Shown here: piece after piece, positions 48,676-56,954 of the stretch
Layout of the letters: each line of letters starts with the position of its first letter
How positions within the stretch are numbered: position 1 is the stretch's first letter
Assembly (NCBI GenBank): GCA_029834535.1
Contig: JAQMWT010000552.1
Span: forward strand, 1 to 64,000
DNA from: Chrysophaeum taylorii
Lineage: Eukaryota; Sar; Pelagophyceae; Pelagomonadales; Pelagomonadaceae
DNA: 64,000 nt
Reading direction: 5' to 3'
Program-made: the position numbers and the translations under genes
The notes under the pieces: generated by a model
Database searches by the model: none
Told to the model about the DNA's origin: nothing
Seen by the model: only the letters and a program-made list of their open reading frames with translations

Positions 48676-49993
48676 TCAGGTGTGACGTTCGGGACGCAGG
48701 AATTCAGAGACGTAACTTCCGCACCACGAATGACTGTCGCGGAGCAGTATGTCGTCCTCGGAGAGCAGCGTGTTGCAGAGTCGACCGCAGGCGCTTTCTA
48801 CGGCTCTGATGTTTTCCTGTAACGCCGCGACCTCGTAGACACGCCATTCGAGCGAGTCGAAAACTCCGCCGATGCACTCTCTGGCAACGGCACTAGCCGT
48901 GTCATCGTCCCACCGCGCGTCTCGTTGTCGTCGGCACCACGCAAAGTCGGGGAGGTGCGGAATCGTGTGGTCCTCGACGATGGACTTGAGGAGCGTCGAG
49001 TGGTCGACAACTTCGACGTTGAAGGCCAAGGCGGACAGCCTGAACGTAATAATATTCCCTTTAGTGGTGACAAAATTCGTACAACATCCGCACGCACCCA
49101 GCCGCAACACCCTTGAAACACTCCGGGAGTTTCTCGTGCCACGCTTGTGATGCGCAGAATCCCGCGACGATACCTGCTCGCGTCGCTTCTCCGGGCCGGA
49201 CAACGTCGTAAAAGTCGTTCGCCTCCTTCAGGAGACCCTTCGCCAAATAATTGATGCAAAGCGACGTGTATGTGGCGTTGGCGCAGAATTCGAACGGCCG
49301 AGCCGCTAGGGTGATGTCCGCAACGTCGCGAAGTTCGATCAGCTCGTACTTGTAAACGTCCTGGAACGTCATCCAGAGGCCTGATGCGCACTGTATTTCG
49401 AGCGTCGCGTTCGGCGCTAAGCCACACATCGACTCAATTCGCCTCATAGTATTCGGGGGAGGTGTCCAGAAATGGGCCGGCAGACGACAAGCCGGCTGAT
49501 CTCGAGCGTACGCGACGCGAGCGATCGCACCGTGGCCGAACCCGTGGCCGACGCCAACGAGCTTGCCGTGGATGTGTAACACGTAGTGCCAAACTTCTTC
49601 GTCCTTCATGTGATCGAGTTCTCTGAGGAGTTGCCAGATTGCTCCATGTGACATGCTCACGACGCGCAACGTATTGCGGTCGGCCATAGTGTCGAAGGTT
49701 GCGCCCAGAAAAGGGAGGAACTCGCTCGGTCTGAAGACCGTGGCGAGCCAGGCCCCAAACAAATGAATTTCCATCGCGTCGCTCGGTTCGCCCAGATAGA
49801 TGCTTCGGTAAACGAATTCATATGCGCTTGTCGACAGGCACAGTTCCGCTGAAAACGAGCACGTCTCTTCGCACGTCTTTCGCTCCTCGAGCGAAGGTGT
49901 CTCCGCAAGAGCGCGACGCCCCATGCGTTCTGCTGCTGCGGCGGCGGCGGCGGCCATGGTGCACGACGCCACGAGCGCGCCGCGAATCCGCAT
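48676..49993 (-). CDS. Unknown secreted Cys/His-rich protein, one intron
   Basis: A 424-residue protein with a signal-peptide-like start (MRIRGALVASCTMAAAAAAA). The first ATG is at 49993. An intron at 49040-49082 (43 bases, ATGTT|GTACGA to TTCAG|G) joins AAGCVRML to LSALAFNVEVVDHSTLLKSI; without it the frame stops at about 49061. The ectodomain has pairs of Cys (TCEETCSFSAELCL, ESMCGLAPNATLEIQC, FEFCANATYTSLC, GFCASQAWHEKLPEC, SACGRLCN) and a striking GVGHGFGHGA motif. Potential N-glycosylation sites are present (NAT twice). No known family was recognised. The His-Gly cluster could bind metal, which is speculation. It probably sits in the secretory pathway or at the cell surface. Confidence 0.65.
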
Positions 49994-50316
49994 AGTAGTT
50001 AGTTAGTCCCCGCACACACACGGAGCACCTTGACAAGAAGATTTCAATCGGTGGGTTCTACCGAACCGAATCTGGCAACTGTTCTGGTTGAAGTTGAAAT
50101 GGGTATGTCGTCTTCTTCTTGACTCCACACCTGTCTCCTTCTTTCTGTGTTCAGGTTTCGTTGGTTAATAATGAATATAATCCAACAAGGATATTATTAT
50201 CGTTTCGTTTCTAGTTTATAGGAAGAAGAAGGCTACGGTAGGGATTTGGTTGTTGTCTCTTTTGGAGTCGTGGAACAATAATAATAATAACAGTGGTGAA
50301 GAAGATATTCAGCGCG
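49994..50316. promoter_or_regulatory. Divergent spacer of the secreted-protein and sulfatase genes
   Basis: A 323-base AT-rich divergent spacer with (ATA)n near 50277-50290 and several ATTATT words. It must contain both promoters. No specific site can be named. Confidence 0.35.
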
Positions 50317-51813
50317 ATGATGGGGACGTGGTGGGTTTTGGCGCTGACAATGGCCAAAGCCGCCGCCGCCGCCGCCGCCGCCGTCGAGCAGCAGCCCAAC
50401 GTCCTGTTTATCGCCGTGGACGACATGCGACCGTTGTTTGGTTTTGAAGACGAGACAATCCAGACGCCGCACTTGGATGGGCTCGCGCAGGATGCGCTCG
50501 TGTTGCGCAGTCACGTCCAGTACGCTCTGTGTGCGCCGTCTCGGGCCTCGGTTATGTTCGGTCGTCGGCCCGACACGCTTCGGGTGTGGGAGCTCGAGGA
50601 CAATCCTCGGGCGTGGTGCGAAGACTGTTTGACGATTCCGCTTCACTTCAAAGACGCGGGGTACTTCACTAAGGGCGTCGGGAAGCTCTTTCATCCAGTC
50701 AAAGAGCTCCAGAACGATCCTCGGTCCTGGTCGACGCCATACTTTGAGGGACCGGATCCGTATTTGAATAGCCCTAGCTCGTGGCTCGAGGTCGACGAAT
50801 CGCAGACGGGCGAATGCCGCGATACTGTCGTGCGCGGGCACGTGACGGACTGGCTCAGCGCGGAAGCCGCGCTCAACGAGCCCTTTTTTTTGGGCGTTGG
50901 ATTTCGCAAGCCTCACTTGAGTTTTGCCGTCCCGAAGCAATTTTACGAACCGTACGACGACGTCGAGTTGGCACCCAATCCGTTCGCGCCCGTCGGAATG
51001 CCGCCGGTCGCCTACGCCAGCTACGAAGTCGAAAACTTCGATGACATCAAAGCGCTCGGGTATACGGGCGAGATCAATCAGACGCTGCCAGATTGGAAAG
51101 CCCGCGAGCTCGTCCGGGCCTACCGAGCGGGCGTCACGTACGCCGACCATAACATCGGCGTCGTGCTCGCCGCGACGCGCGATCACGTCTTCTGGGACCA
51201 TACCATCGTGTGCGTGTGGTCCGACCACGGCTGGAAGCTCGGCCACCACGGTGGATGGGCTAAGCATACGGTCTTTGCCGAGGACACGACGGCCCCTATA
51301 TTCTTGCGAGTGCCGGGCGTCACCGACGGTCGCGGTCGCCTCTCCCCCGCGCTCGTCGAGCACGTCGATATCATGCCCACGCTCGTCGAGGCCGCGCTCC
51401 ACAATAATTTGCCTTTGTGTCTCGAGGAAGAGGATCACGACGCGTGCACCGAGGGCGTGTCGTTTTACCAAGTGGCGGCCACTCCAGACCGCGACACCCA
51501 CAAGACGGCCGTCTTCGCGCAGTACATGCGGTGGGGTGGGCCGACCGGCAAGATCATGGGATACGAGATGACCACGAACGACCTCCGCTTCACCGCGTGG
51601 GTCCCCTTTGACTACGCTGCCGCCCAGCCGATTTGGGATCTTGGCTTGTGCAATGTCTGGTATCCAGTCCGCTGCGCCTTCGAGCTCTACGACCACGCGG
51701 TCGACCCGCTCGAGAATCGGAACATCGCAGATGGCGCGATGGACCTCATCTCCTCCGTCCTGATGCCCCAGCTCCGTGCGGGCTGGCGAGCTGCCGTCCC
51801 GGCGATACCCTGA
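50317..51813 (+). CDS. Sulfatase, iduronate-2-sulfatase-like
   Basis: A 498-residue secreted enzyme. A hydrophobic leader (MMGTWWVLALTMAKAAAAAA) is followed by PNVLFIAVDDMRPLFGFED with the metal-binding DD. The formylglycine signature is CAPSRASVMFGRRPDTLRVW, where the Cys is converted to the catalytic aldehyde. Iduronate-2-sulfatase features continue: DAGYFTKGVGKLFHP, FFLGVGFRKPHLSFAVPKQF, TIVCVWSDHGWKLGHHGGWA and KHTVFAEDTTAPIFLRVPG. It should remove sulfate esters from sulfated polysaccharides in the secretory pathway or outside the cell; algae and bacteria use such enzymes on fucoidan or carrageenan-like polymers. Start by the first ATG. Intact. Confidence 0.92.
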   Translation: MMGTWWVLALTMAKAAAAAAAAVEQQPNVLFIAVDDMRPLFGFEDETIQTPHLDGLAQDALVLRSHVQYALCAPSRASVMFGRRPDTLRVWELEDNPRAWCEDCLTIPLHFKDAGYFTKGVGKLFHPVKELQNDPRSWSTPYFEGPDPYLNSPSSWLEVDESQTGECRDTVVRGHVTDWLSAEAALNEPFFLGVGFRKPHLSFAVPKQFYEPYDDVELAPNPFAPVGMPPVAYASYEVENFDDIKALGYTGEINQTLPDWKARELVRAYRAGVTYADHNIGVVLAATRDHVFWDHTIVCVWSDHGWKLGHHGGWAKHTVFAEDTTAPIFLRVPGVTDGRGRLSPALVEHVDIMPTLVEAALHNNLPLCLEEEDHDACTEGVSFYQVAATPDRDTHKTAVFAQYMRWGGPTGKIMGYEMTTNDLRFTAWVPFDYAAAQPIWDLGLCNVWYPVRCAFELYDHAVDPLENRNIADGAMDLISSVLMPQLRAGWRAAVPAIP

Positions 51814-52255
51814 CGAGCCTGGAGCCTCCTCCTCCTCCTCCTCGTGAGGAGGCCCCCTTCACGTCGAGACTACGTAGGTACGACCCCTGGGACTCTGCTC
51901 TCTTCTTATTCTTTCGGCAAAATAGCGCTCTTTTAACATACAGAATGCTTCCGCAGAGTCGTCGTCGTCCTCCTCCTCCTCCTCAGGTTTACAATCTGTC
52001 GGCTTCTAAAGAAAGAAAGAAAGAAGTGCGTCTTTCGTCCCCGATCGATCGCTCCGCCCCGCTCTGCTCCGCCTGATATTCCGAAGGAGCAGCCAGCCCT
52101 CGCCCCACGGTCAACGCGAGGGCGCCAGCCACTCCAATTGTCACAAATCCGCGAGCTGTCCACTCTAGGAATAATCGATTGTGGCCACCACTAGATAGGT
52201 TCTACGCAATGAACAAAAAAAATCGTGCCGTTCCCTGGAGTCTGCCGCCATACCG
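51814..52255. other. Convergent spacer
   Basis: No supported gene. Two (CTC)n-type runs occur at about 51825-51842 and 51968-51986, and an AAAGAAAGAAAG run at about 52008-52024. These are expected 3' ends of the convergent sulfatase and FHA genes. Confidence 0.5.
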
Positions 52256-53917
52256 TCAGTAGCCGAGGAGGTCGTTGAGTTTGGTGCGGCCCGAGCCGTC
52301 CTGGCCCGCGGGTGGAACCCAGTCCAGATCGCCACCCTCGAGGAGGGGAGCGTCCGGGTGCTTGCGGTCCCGACGGTGCTTCTTGTCGCGATATTTCGTG
52401 TCGGTCTCGCGCGGAGCGTCGCGAAGGAAGGAAACGGCGTCGACAACCGAGGTCGTGTTGTCTGCCAAGGGGGGCGGCGGCGTGGGGCCGAGGACGCGAG
52501 GAGGAGCACTCGTTGTCGGAGGGGCACTCGTTGTCGGAGGGGCACTCGTTGTCGGAGGGGCACTCGTTGTCGGAGGGGCACTCGTTGTCGGAGGGGCACC
52601 CGTTGTCGGAGGGGCACTCGTTGTCGGAGGGGCACTCGTTGTAGGAAGAGCACTCGGAGCACTCTCCTCGCCGAGAACTGGCAACGACTCTCGGTCTGTT
52701 TCTTCGATAGCGACCGAGGTTCGGGCGCCGAGGCCTTCCAAGGCCGGCTTGGAGAGAGCAATGAGGCGGTCGAGGTCGCGGCGCCGCGCCTCGAGGCGCG
52801 CCGCGTCGCGGGCCGCCGCCCGCGCGAGCTCGTCGCGCCTGCGCCCCTCGTTGTCGGCCAGGAAGTGGTCGAGGACGTCGTCGCCGTCTCGCGCCGGTAT
52901 AGCGAGGGCTTCGGCGACGCGTCGGGCCGTCGCGAGCTGCGCGTCGACGTCGGCGCGGTCTGCAACGAGGCGGTCGTAGGTCTGCGGGAGCGGCGCCGCA
53001 GTTGTTTGGTCGTTTTCGTCGCGGCTTCTTCGCGAAGCCGTCGATTCGAACCTCCGGCGGCGGCGCTCGAGCCGAGCCTCGACCGTTTTCGCCGGCGCGA
53101 GTTTCTCGGTGAGGTCGCGCATCTCGTCGTCGTCGTCGTCGTCGTCGACTCGCTGCCTCTTGGGACGACGACCGGTGCTGCGCACCATCGCCTCGATATC
53201 CGCGATCTCCTCGAGGAGACGGGCGACCGAAGCCTCGTTCCGGTCGAGCGCGCGCCGCTGCGCGTCGGAGAGGTCATCCTTGGCCTCGAGCCGCCGGATC
53301 TCCTTGCGGACGTTGTTCGCCTTGCGGACCTTGGCGTCGATTTTCTCCAACAGCTTGGCGTCCTTGTCGCGACGCTCCTCGGCCCTCAGGCTCGACGCCA
53401 CCTCCTCCTCTTCTGGAAGAAGAAGAAGATAGTCGGGGAGCTCGGGCGGCTCGCTCCACGTCGCGGGCGCCTCTTCGCGGGTCGCCCGGACGCGGCGGCG
53501 GTCATCGAGTTTCCCGAAAACCGCCTCGGCGCGCTCTCGAACCGCAGAGGAAGGTCGTCTAACGACGAAAAGTCGAGTGCTCCCTCCGAACGACATCACG
53601 TCCCCGTCCTTGAGCTCGACGTAGCCCCCCCGCGGGCACTTATTTTTGTTCAATCGCGTTCCGTGCTGCGACACGTCGGCGACGTACAGCTTTCCCTCGC
53701 GAGACCTCTGGAGTATGGCGTGGACGCGGCTGATCGACTCGTGGAACAGCGCGATGTCGACCGATTCCGCCGCTCGCCCCACAACCCACCGACCCTTGCC
53801 GCCCAGCCCATGGCTCCCGACCACCACGCCGTTCTTTATGCACTCGAGCCACCAAGTCTCCTCCTCGGACCCGGCCTCGGCCTCGGCCTCGGGCATGGCC
53901 CAGGACGGCACCTCCAT
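52256..53917 (-). CDS. FHA-domain protein, kanadaptin (SLC4A1AP)-like
   Basis: A 553-residue nuclear-type protein. The FHA domain is at about residues 23-120: GRWVVGRAAESVDIALFHES then ISRVHAILQRS and VADVSQHGTRLNKNKCPRGG, with the phosphothreonine-binding GR, SRxH and N elements. Long charged coiled-coil regions follow (about 165-260 and 325-390). A Pro/Thr-rich minisatellite stretch of PPTTSA units is at about 425-472. The C-terminus DWVPPAGQDGSGRTKLNDLLGY closely resembles the end of kanadaptin, an FHA protein linked to RNA processing. The order FHA, coiled coil, WxPPxxQxGxGRTxLN supports the call. It shares a 96-base divergent promoter with the next gene. Confidence 0.82.
   Translation of the reverse strand: MEVPSWAMPEAEAEAGSEEETWWLECIKNGVVVGSHGLGGKGRWVVGRAAESVDIALFHESISRVHAILQRSREGKLYVADVSQHGTRLNKNKCPRGGYVELKDGDVMSFGGSTRLFVVRRPSSAVRERAEAVFGKLDDRRRVRATREEAPATWSEPPELPDYLLLLPEEEEVASSLRAEERRDKDAKLLEKIDAKVRKANNVRKEIRRLEAKDDLSDAQRRALDRNEASVARLLEEIADIEAMVRSTGRRPKRQRVDDDDDDDEMRDLTEKLAPAKTVEARLERRRRRFESTASRRSRDENDQTTAAPLPQTYDRLVADRADVDAQLATARRVAEALAIPARDGDDVLDHFLADNEGRRRDELARAAARDAARLEARRRDLDRLIALSKPALEGLGARTSVAIEETDRESLPVLGEESAPSALPTTSAPPTTSAPPTTGAPPTTSAPPTTSAPPTTSAPPTTSAPPTTSAPPRVLGPTPPPPLADNTTSVVDAVSFLRDAPRETDTKYRDKKHRRDRKHPDAPLLEGGDLDWVPPAGQDGSGRTKLNDLLGY
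52503..52646. repeat. 18-base minisatellite, eight units, within the FHA gene
   Basis: The unit GGGGCACTCGTTGTCGGA repeats eight times with few changes (A at base 3 of unit 1, C for T in unit 6, a variant last unit). It codes PPTTSA-type hexapeptides on the reverse strand. The frame is kept because 18 is a multiple of three. Confidence 0.95.
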
Positions 53918-54013
53918 TTCTTTCTCCTCCTAAACCCTCGTCGAGGTCGTCGTCCTCGGGTATCCTCCTCCTCTCGAGGATTGATTGATTAATTAATAAC
54001 GCATCATCGAACG
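53918..54013. promoter_or_regulatory. Very short divergent promoter, 96 bases
   Basis: Start codons of the FHA gene (reverse, 53917) and the next gene (forward, 54014) are 96 bases apart. The interval includes ATTGATTGATTAATTAATAA at 53979-53998, the only AT-rich element. Confidence 0.5.
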
Positions 54014-56191
54014 ATGGAAGCGCTTCGGCGCAAGGTGTCGGGGGGGGTGCAGTGGCGGTACGGGATCGAGGTGCTGCCCCCCAAGAGCCCCCCCAACTCT
54101 TCGCGCAGCGGCCTGGCCACATCGCTCGACGCGGAGGTCCGCCGCGCCACGTCGTCGTCGTCGTCTTCCTCCGAGTCAAAGACGCGGTGCGGGCTCTGCA
54201 ACCTCAAGTTCCGGGGAGTGGTCGGGGTGTGCTGCAACAAGAACATCGTCGCCTTTAGAAGAAGCCGCGGGGAGCGCCTCGAGGGGCGCCGCTTCGAGAC
54301 GGCGTCGTTTTTGTACCAGGAGGCGCGCCTCTGCGTCTTCTGCGCGCACCTCCTCGAAAACCAGTCGGAAACTCTCCAAACGCCGCCGAAACCCCCAGCA
54401 GCAACCGTTGCCGGCTCCAACTATAACCTCGCACTCGGGAGACCTGCCTGGCAGTCCTCGACCGAAAGCCCGGCCGCGCTCGCGGCGGACGGGAACGAGG
54501 CGACGGCGTCGCGCACGAGCTGCGAGCTCGAGGCGTGGTGGGAGTGCGACTTGGGCGCGACGTTTCCCATATCGCGCGTTTCCGTGCGACTCGACTCGGA
54601 CGATATTTCCGTCTATCTCATGGTTTCGCGCGGGCCTTTTGGGAGAGCGCGCCTCGACGAGGCGCGCTTCGGCGCGACCGCCTCCCGCCTCGTCCAGCAG
54701 CAGCGGCGGCAGCAGGAGCCGATCGTCTGGACTTTGCCGCGGGGCGTGCGGGGCTCGTGCGTGCGAGTCCAGGCCACGGGCACGCGCGCCCTGTGCCTCG
54801 CTAGAGTCGAGGTCGAGCGCGATCTCTACGACGACGAGAATAAACTGCTGCTGACGCCGCCGAAAGAGCTCCTTCCGCGAGCGTTTTCGCCACCGCTGCC
54901 AACAAAAAAAGCCGTCGTCCTCGAGCTCAAGAATCCCCAGAGGCCGCACACAACAGCTGGGTTCTATCGGCCGGCGACCCGCGAGCTCGTGCGCCGGCAG
55001 ACGCAACCCGGGGCGACCGCGCTGAGCCGGGTGAAACGGTCCGAGACGCTGCGGTCGGCGAGCGCGGACCTCCGTCGCGGCAAGTCGAGCCCCTTTTTCG
55101 GGCCTGCAGCAGGCCACGACGTCGACCAGCTCTTCTGGGAGAGCGTGCTGCGGCGCGAGCTCGCCGAGGCCGCCGAGGCCGAAGTGCTCCGACTCGAAAG
55201 CTCGTTCGCGCCGCACCACCTACGGCTGGCCCGAGAGATGTTCGATCGATGTCGCGGCGACAATCGAGAGGCTTCCCTCCGGAGCGTCTACGCTTGCGTG
55301 CGGCGCCTCGCCGAGGACGACGACGAGAGGCCGCCATGGATCGAGGCGGCGGCGGCGGCGTCGGCGTCGCGCGACGTCGCTCGCCTCGCGCGCCTCGAAA
55401 ACGACGAGGAACCCCTCGGCCTCGACGTCGGATGGACGCAGTTCCTCTCGCTCTTCGCCGTCGTCAGAGATAGGACAAGGGGAACGCGGACATCCGACGA
55501 CGTCCTGGCGGCACTCGCTCTCGAGGATGACCCGCGCGCGGTCCTGCCCGCTGCCGCGCAGAGACGCGACGACGCCGCGCGCGCTCGTCCCGTCAGAAGG
55601 CGACGCGAGCTCGACGTCGAATCCGCCGTCCGCGCGGGCTCCCCGACCGGCACCAAGCTCCGGCGCCGTCCCGAAGCCATCCCGCGGCGGCTCGCGACGG
55701 CCGAGGCGAGGTTCCGCCTCGTCGCGTCCCGGAGCCTTGGACACGTGCGCCACGACGCGATGTACCACCAGCACCTCGACCGGCGACGCCGCCGCCAGCG
55801 CGACCTCGCGAAGAACGCTTTGGTAACAACAAAACGAGGTGGCCAACGCAAACCCTGTGGCCTGTGCCTCGCCAGGTTCCCGCCCGAAGCTATGGACGTC
55901 ACGGTCGCCCAAAATCTTGTCTCGATTCTCCTGCGGCGCTTTGGCCTCGACGCGGACACCCTTTCCGCGCGCGGCGCCTCGGCCAACAAGCTCTTCACGC
56001 GTCTCCCCGTCTGCCGCTTCTGCGCCCAGTTCTTCGATTGCGACCAGCCCGACGGCCTCGCCCCCGACGTCCGGGGGCATAAAAGACCATCCTCCTCCGA
56101 CCTCCAGGCCCTCGAGCCCTTCTTCGACGTCCGCCACCCCGCCCGATCGCTTTCGATCGCGCCGTTCCGACGACCACAACAACGACTGTGA
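54014..56191 (+). CDS. Discoidin (F5/8C)-like domain protein flanked by two paired CxxC modules
   Basis: A 725-residue intact protein. The N-terminal module is RCGLCNLKFRGVVGVCCNKN then LCVFCAHLLE (about residues 58-115). The C-terminal module repeats the pattern: PCGLCLARFPPEAMDVTVAQ then VCRFCAQFFDCDQ (about 618-680). Between them, at about 136-260, is a discoidin-like beta-sandwich starting NYNLALGRPAWQSSTESPAA then LAADGNEATASRTSCELEAW and WECDLGATFPISRVSVRLD, as in carbohydrate- or lipid-binding F5/8C domains. A long charged helical middle follows. There is no signal peptide, so the protein may be cytosolic or ciliary. Similar CGLC..CxFCxQFFD modules exist in uncharacterised eukaryotic proteins, but I cannot name a family. 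The Cys modules probably bind zinc. Confidence 0.7.
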   Translation: MEALRRKVSGGVQWRYGIEVLPPKSPPNSSRSGLATSLDAEVRRATSSSSSSSESKTRCGLCNLKFRGVVGVCCNKNIVAFRRSRGERLEGRRFETASFLYQEARLCVFCAHLLENQSETLQTPPKPPAATVAGSNYNLALGRPAWQSSTESPAALAADGNEATASRTSCELEAWWECDLGATFPISRVSVRLDSDDISVYLMVSRGPFGRARLDEARFGATASRLVQQQRRQQEPIVWTLPRGVRGSCVRVQATGTRALCLARVEVERDLYDDENKLLLTPPKELLPRAFSPPLPTKKAVVLELKNPQRPHTTAGFYRPATRELVRRQTQPGATALSRVKRSETLRSASADLRRGKSSPFFGPAAGHDVDQLFWESVLRRELAEAAEAEVLRLESSFAPHHLRLAREMFDRCRGDNREASLRSVYACVRRLAEDDDERPPWIEAAAAASASRDVARLARLENDEEPLGLDVGWTQFLSLFAVVRDRTRGTRTSDDVLAALALEDDPRAVLPAAAQRRDDAARARPVRRRRELDVESAVRAGSPTGTKLRRRPEAIPRRLATAEARFRLVASRSLGHVRHDAMYHQHLDRRRRRQRDLAKNALVTTKRGGQRKPCGLCLARFPPEAMDVTVAQNLVSILLRRFGLDADTLSARGASANKLFTRLPVCRFCAQFFDCDQPDGLAPDVRGHKRPSSSDLQALEPFFDVRHPARSLSIAPFRRPQQRL

Positions 56192-56954
56192 CTTGAATTC
56201 GGTCTTCTTCTCTCCGTTGTACTCTTCCTTCCTTCCTTCCTTCCTTCCTAATAGCGCCGCCGACATTGAGCTTAATAAATTGCCTCCGAAGCGATGGCGA
56301 GGATGGGCTCGCACTTTGGTTGGTCGAGATTTTTGAAGCGGTCGTCGTCGCGCGTGGCTCCGCAGCAACACGCCTCTACGCGCGCCAATGGAGGGAGGAC
56401 CATTGTTCTCCTTCTCGCGCGAACGCGGCCAACGCGGACCACCGCATATCGACGACGCACTCGACGGCGAGCGTCACGGTCTCCGTCCCGTCCCGTCCCG
56501 GGGTCATCTTCTGAACCACCCCCAACCTCTCGTCCACTCTTTGACCGCTCGAATAATGCGACGCACACCTAAACGTCCGGCCGAATCCGCGTATTGAGAT
56601 TCTTAGTCAGCGCGAGCGAGGAGAGCTTTTGCGCCCAACCAACACCCGGGCGCGAAGTCTCGCCTGCAATAGGGAAAACAGAAAAGTCGATGCTGACGTC
56701 GAGTTCTGTGATGTTCATGATGCGCCCTAGGTCAAGCTTTTGGCAACGCAACAGACGACGACACTCTCCATCGACCAGATCTGTGCGTCTCTCGCGCTTG
56801 GCGGCTTTCAAGCGCTTATTTCCCCGGCGGATCTCCCGGAGATCCGCCAAGTCGGGAGGCTGATCCCCGACGTCGTGCATACAAATTCCCATCGACTAAT
56901 AACCGGCGGCCATCGAGAAGCGGCTGGAGGCTTGGGTGACGAAATTCGAGCGCG
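56192..56954. other. Intergenic spacer with (CCTT)n and a dispersed repeat
   Basis: Contains (CCTT)n at about 56226-56249, the dispersed repeat copy at 56275-56505, and unrecognised DNA from 56506 to 56954. The rest holds no supported gene. Confidence 0.5.
56275..56505 (+). repeat. Dispersed repeat, copy 2 (partner at 32789-33010)
   Basis: Same orientation as copy 1. Matching blocks are AATTGCCTCCGAAGCGATGG, CGAGGATGGGCTCGCACTTT, GGTTGGTCG, CGCGTGGCTCCGCAGCAACA, CGCCTCTACGCGCGCCAA and GGACCATTGTTCTC. Reverse-strand translation again gives ARVEACCCGATRDD and DQPKCEPILAIASEAI. Copy 2 is more diverged in its 3' part and has gained CGTCCCGTCCCGTCCCG at about 56484-56500. Confidence 0.85.

Noticed and set aside
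52358-53992. 544-codon plus-strand frame over the FHA gene
   Set aside because: Antisense of the FHA and coiled-coil coding sequence; its repeats are the reverse of the PPTTSA minisatellite.
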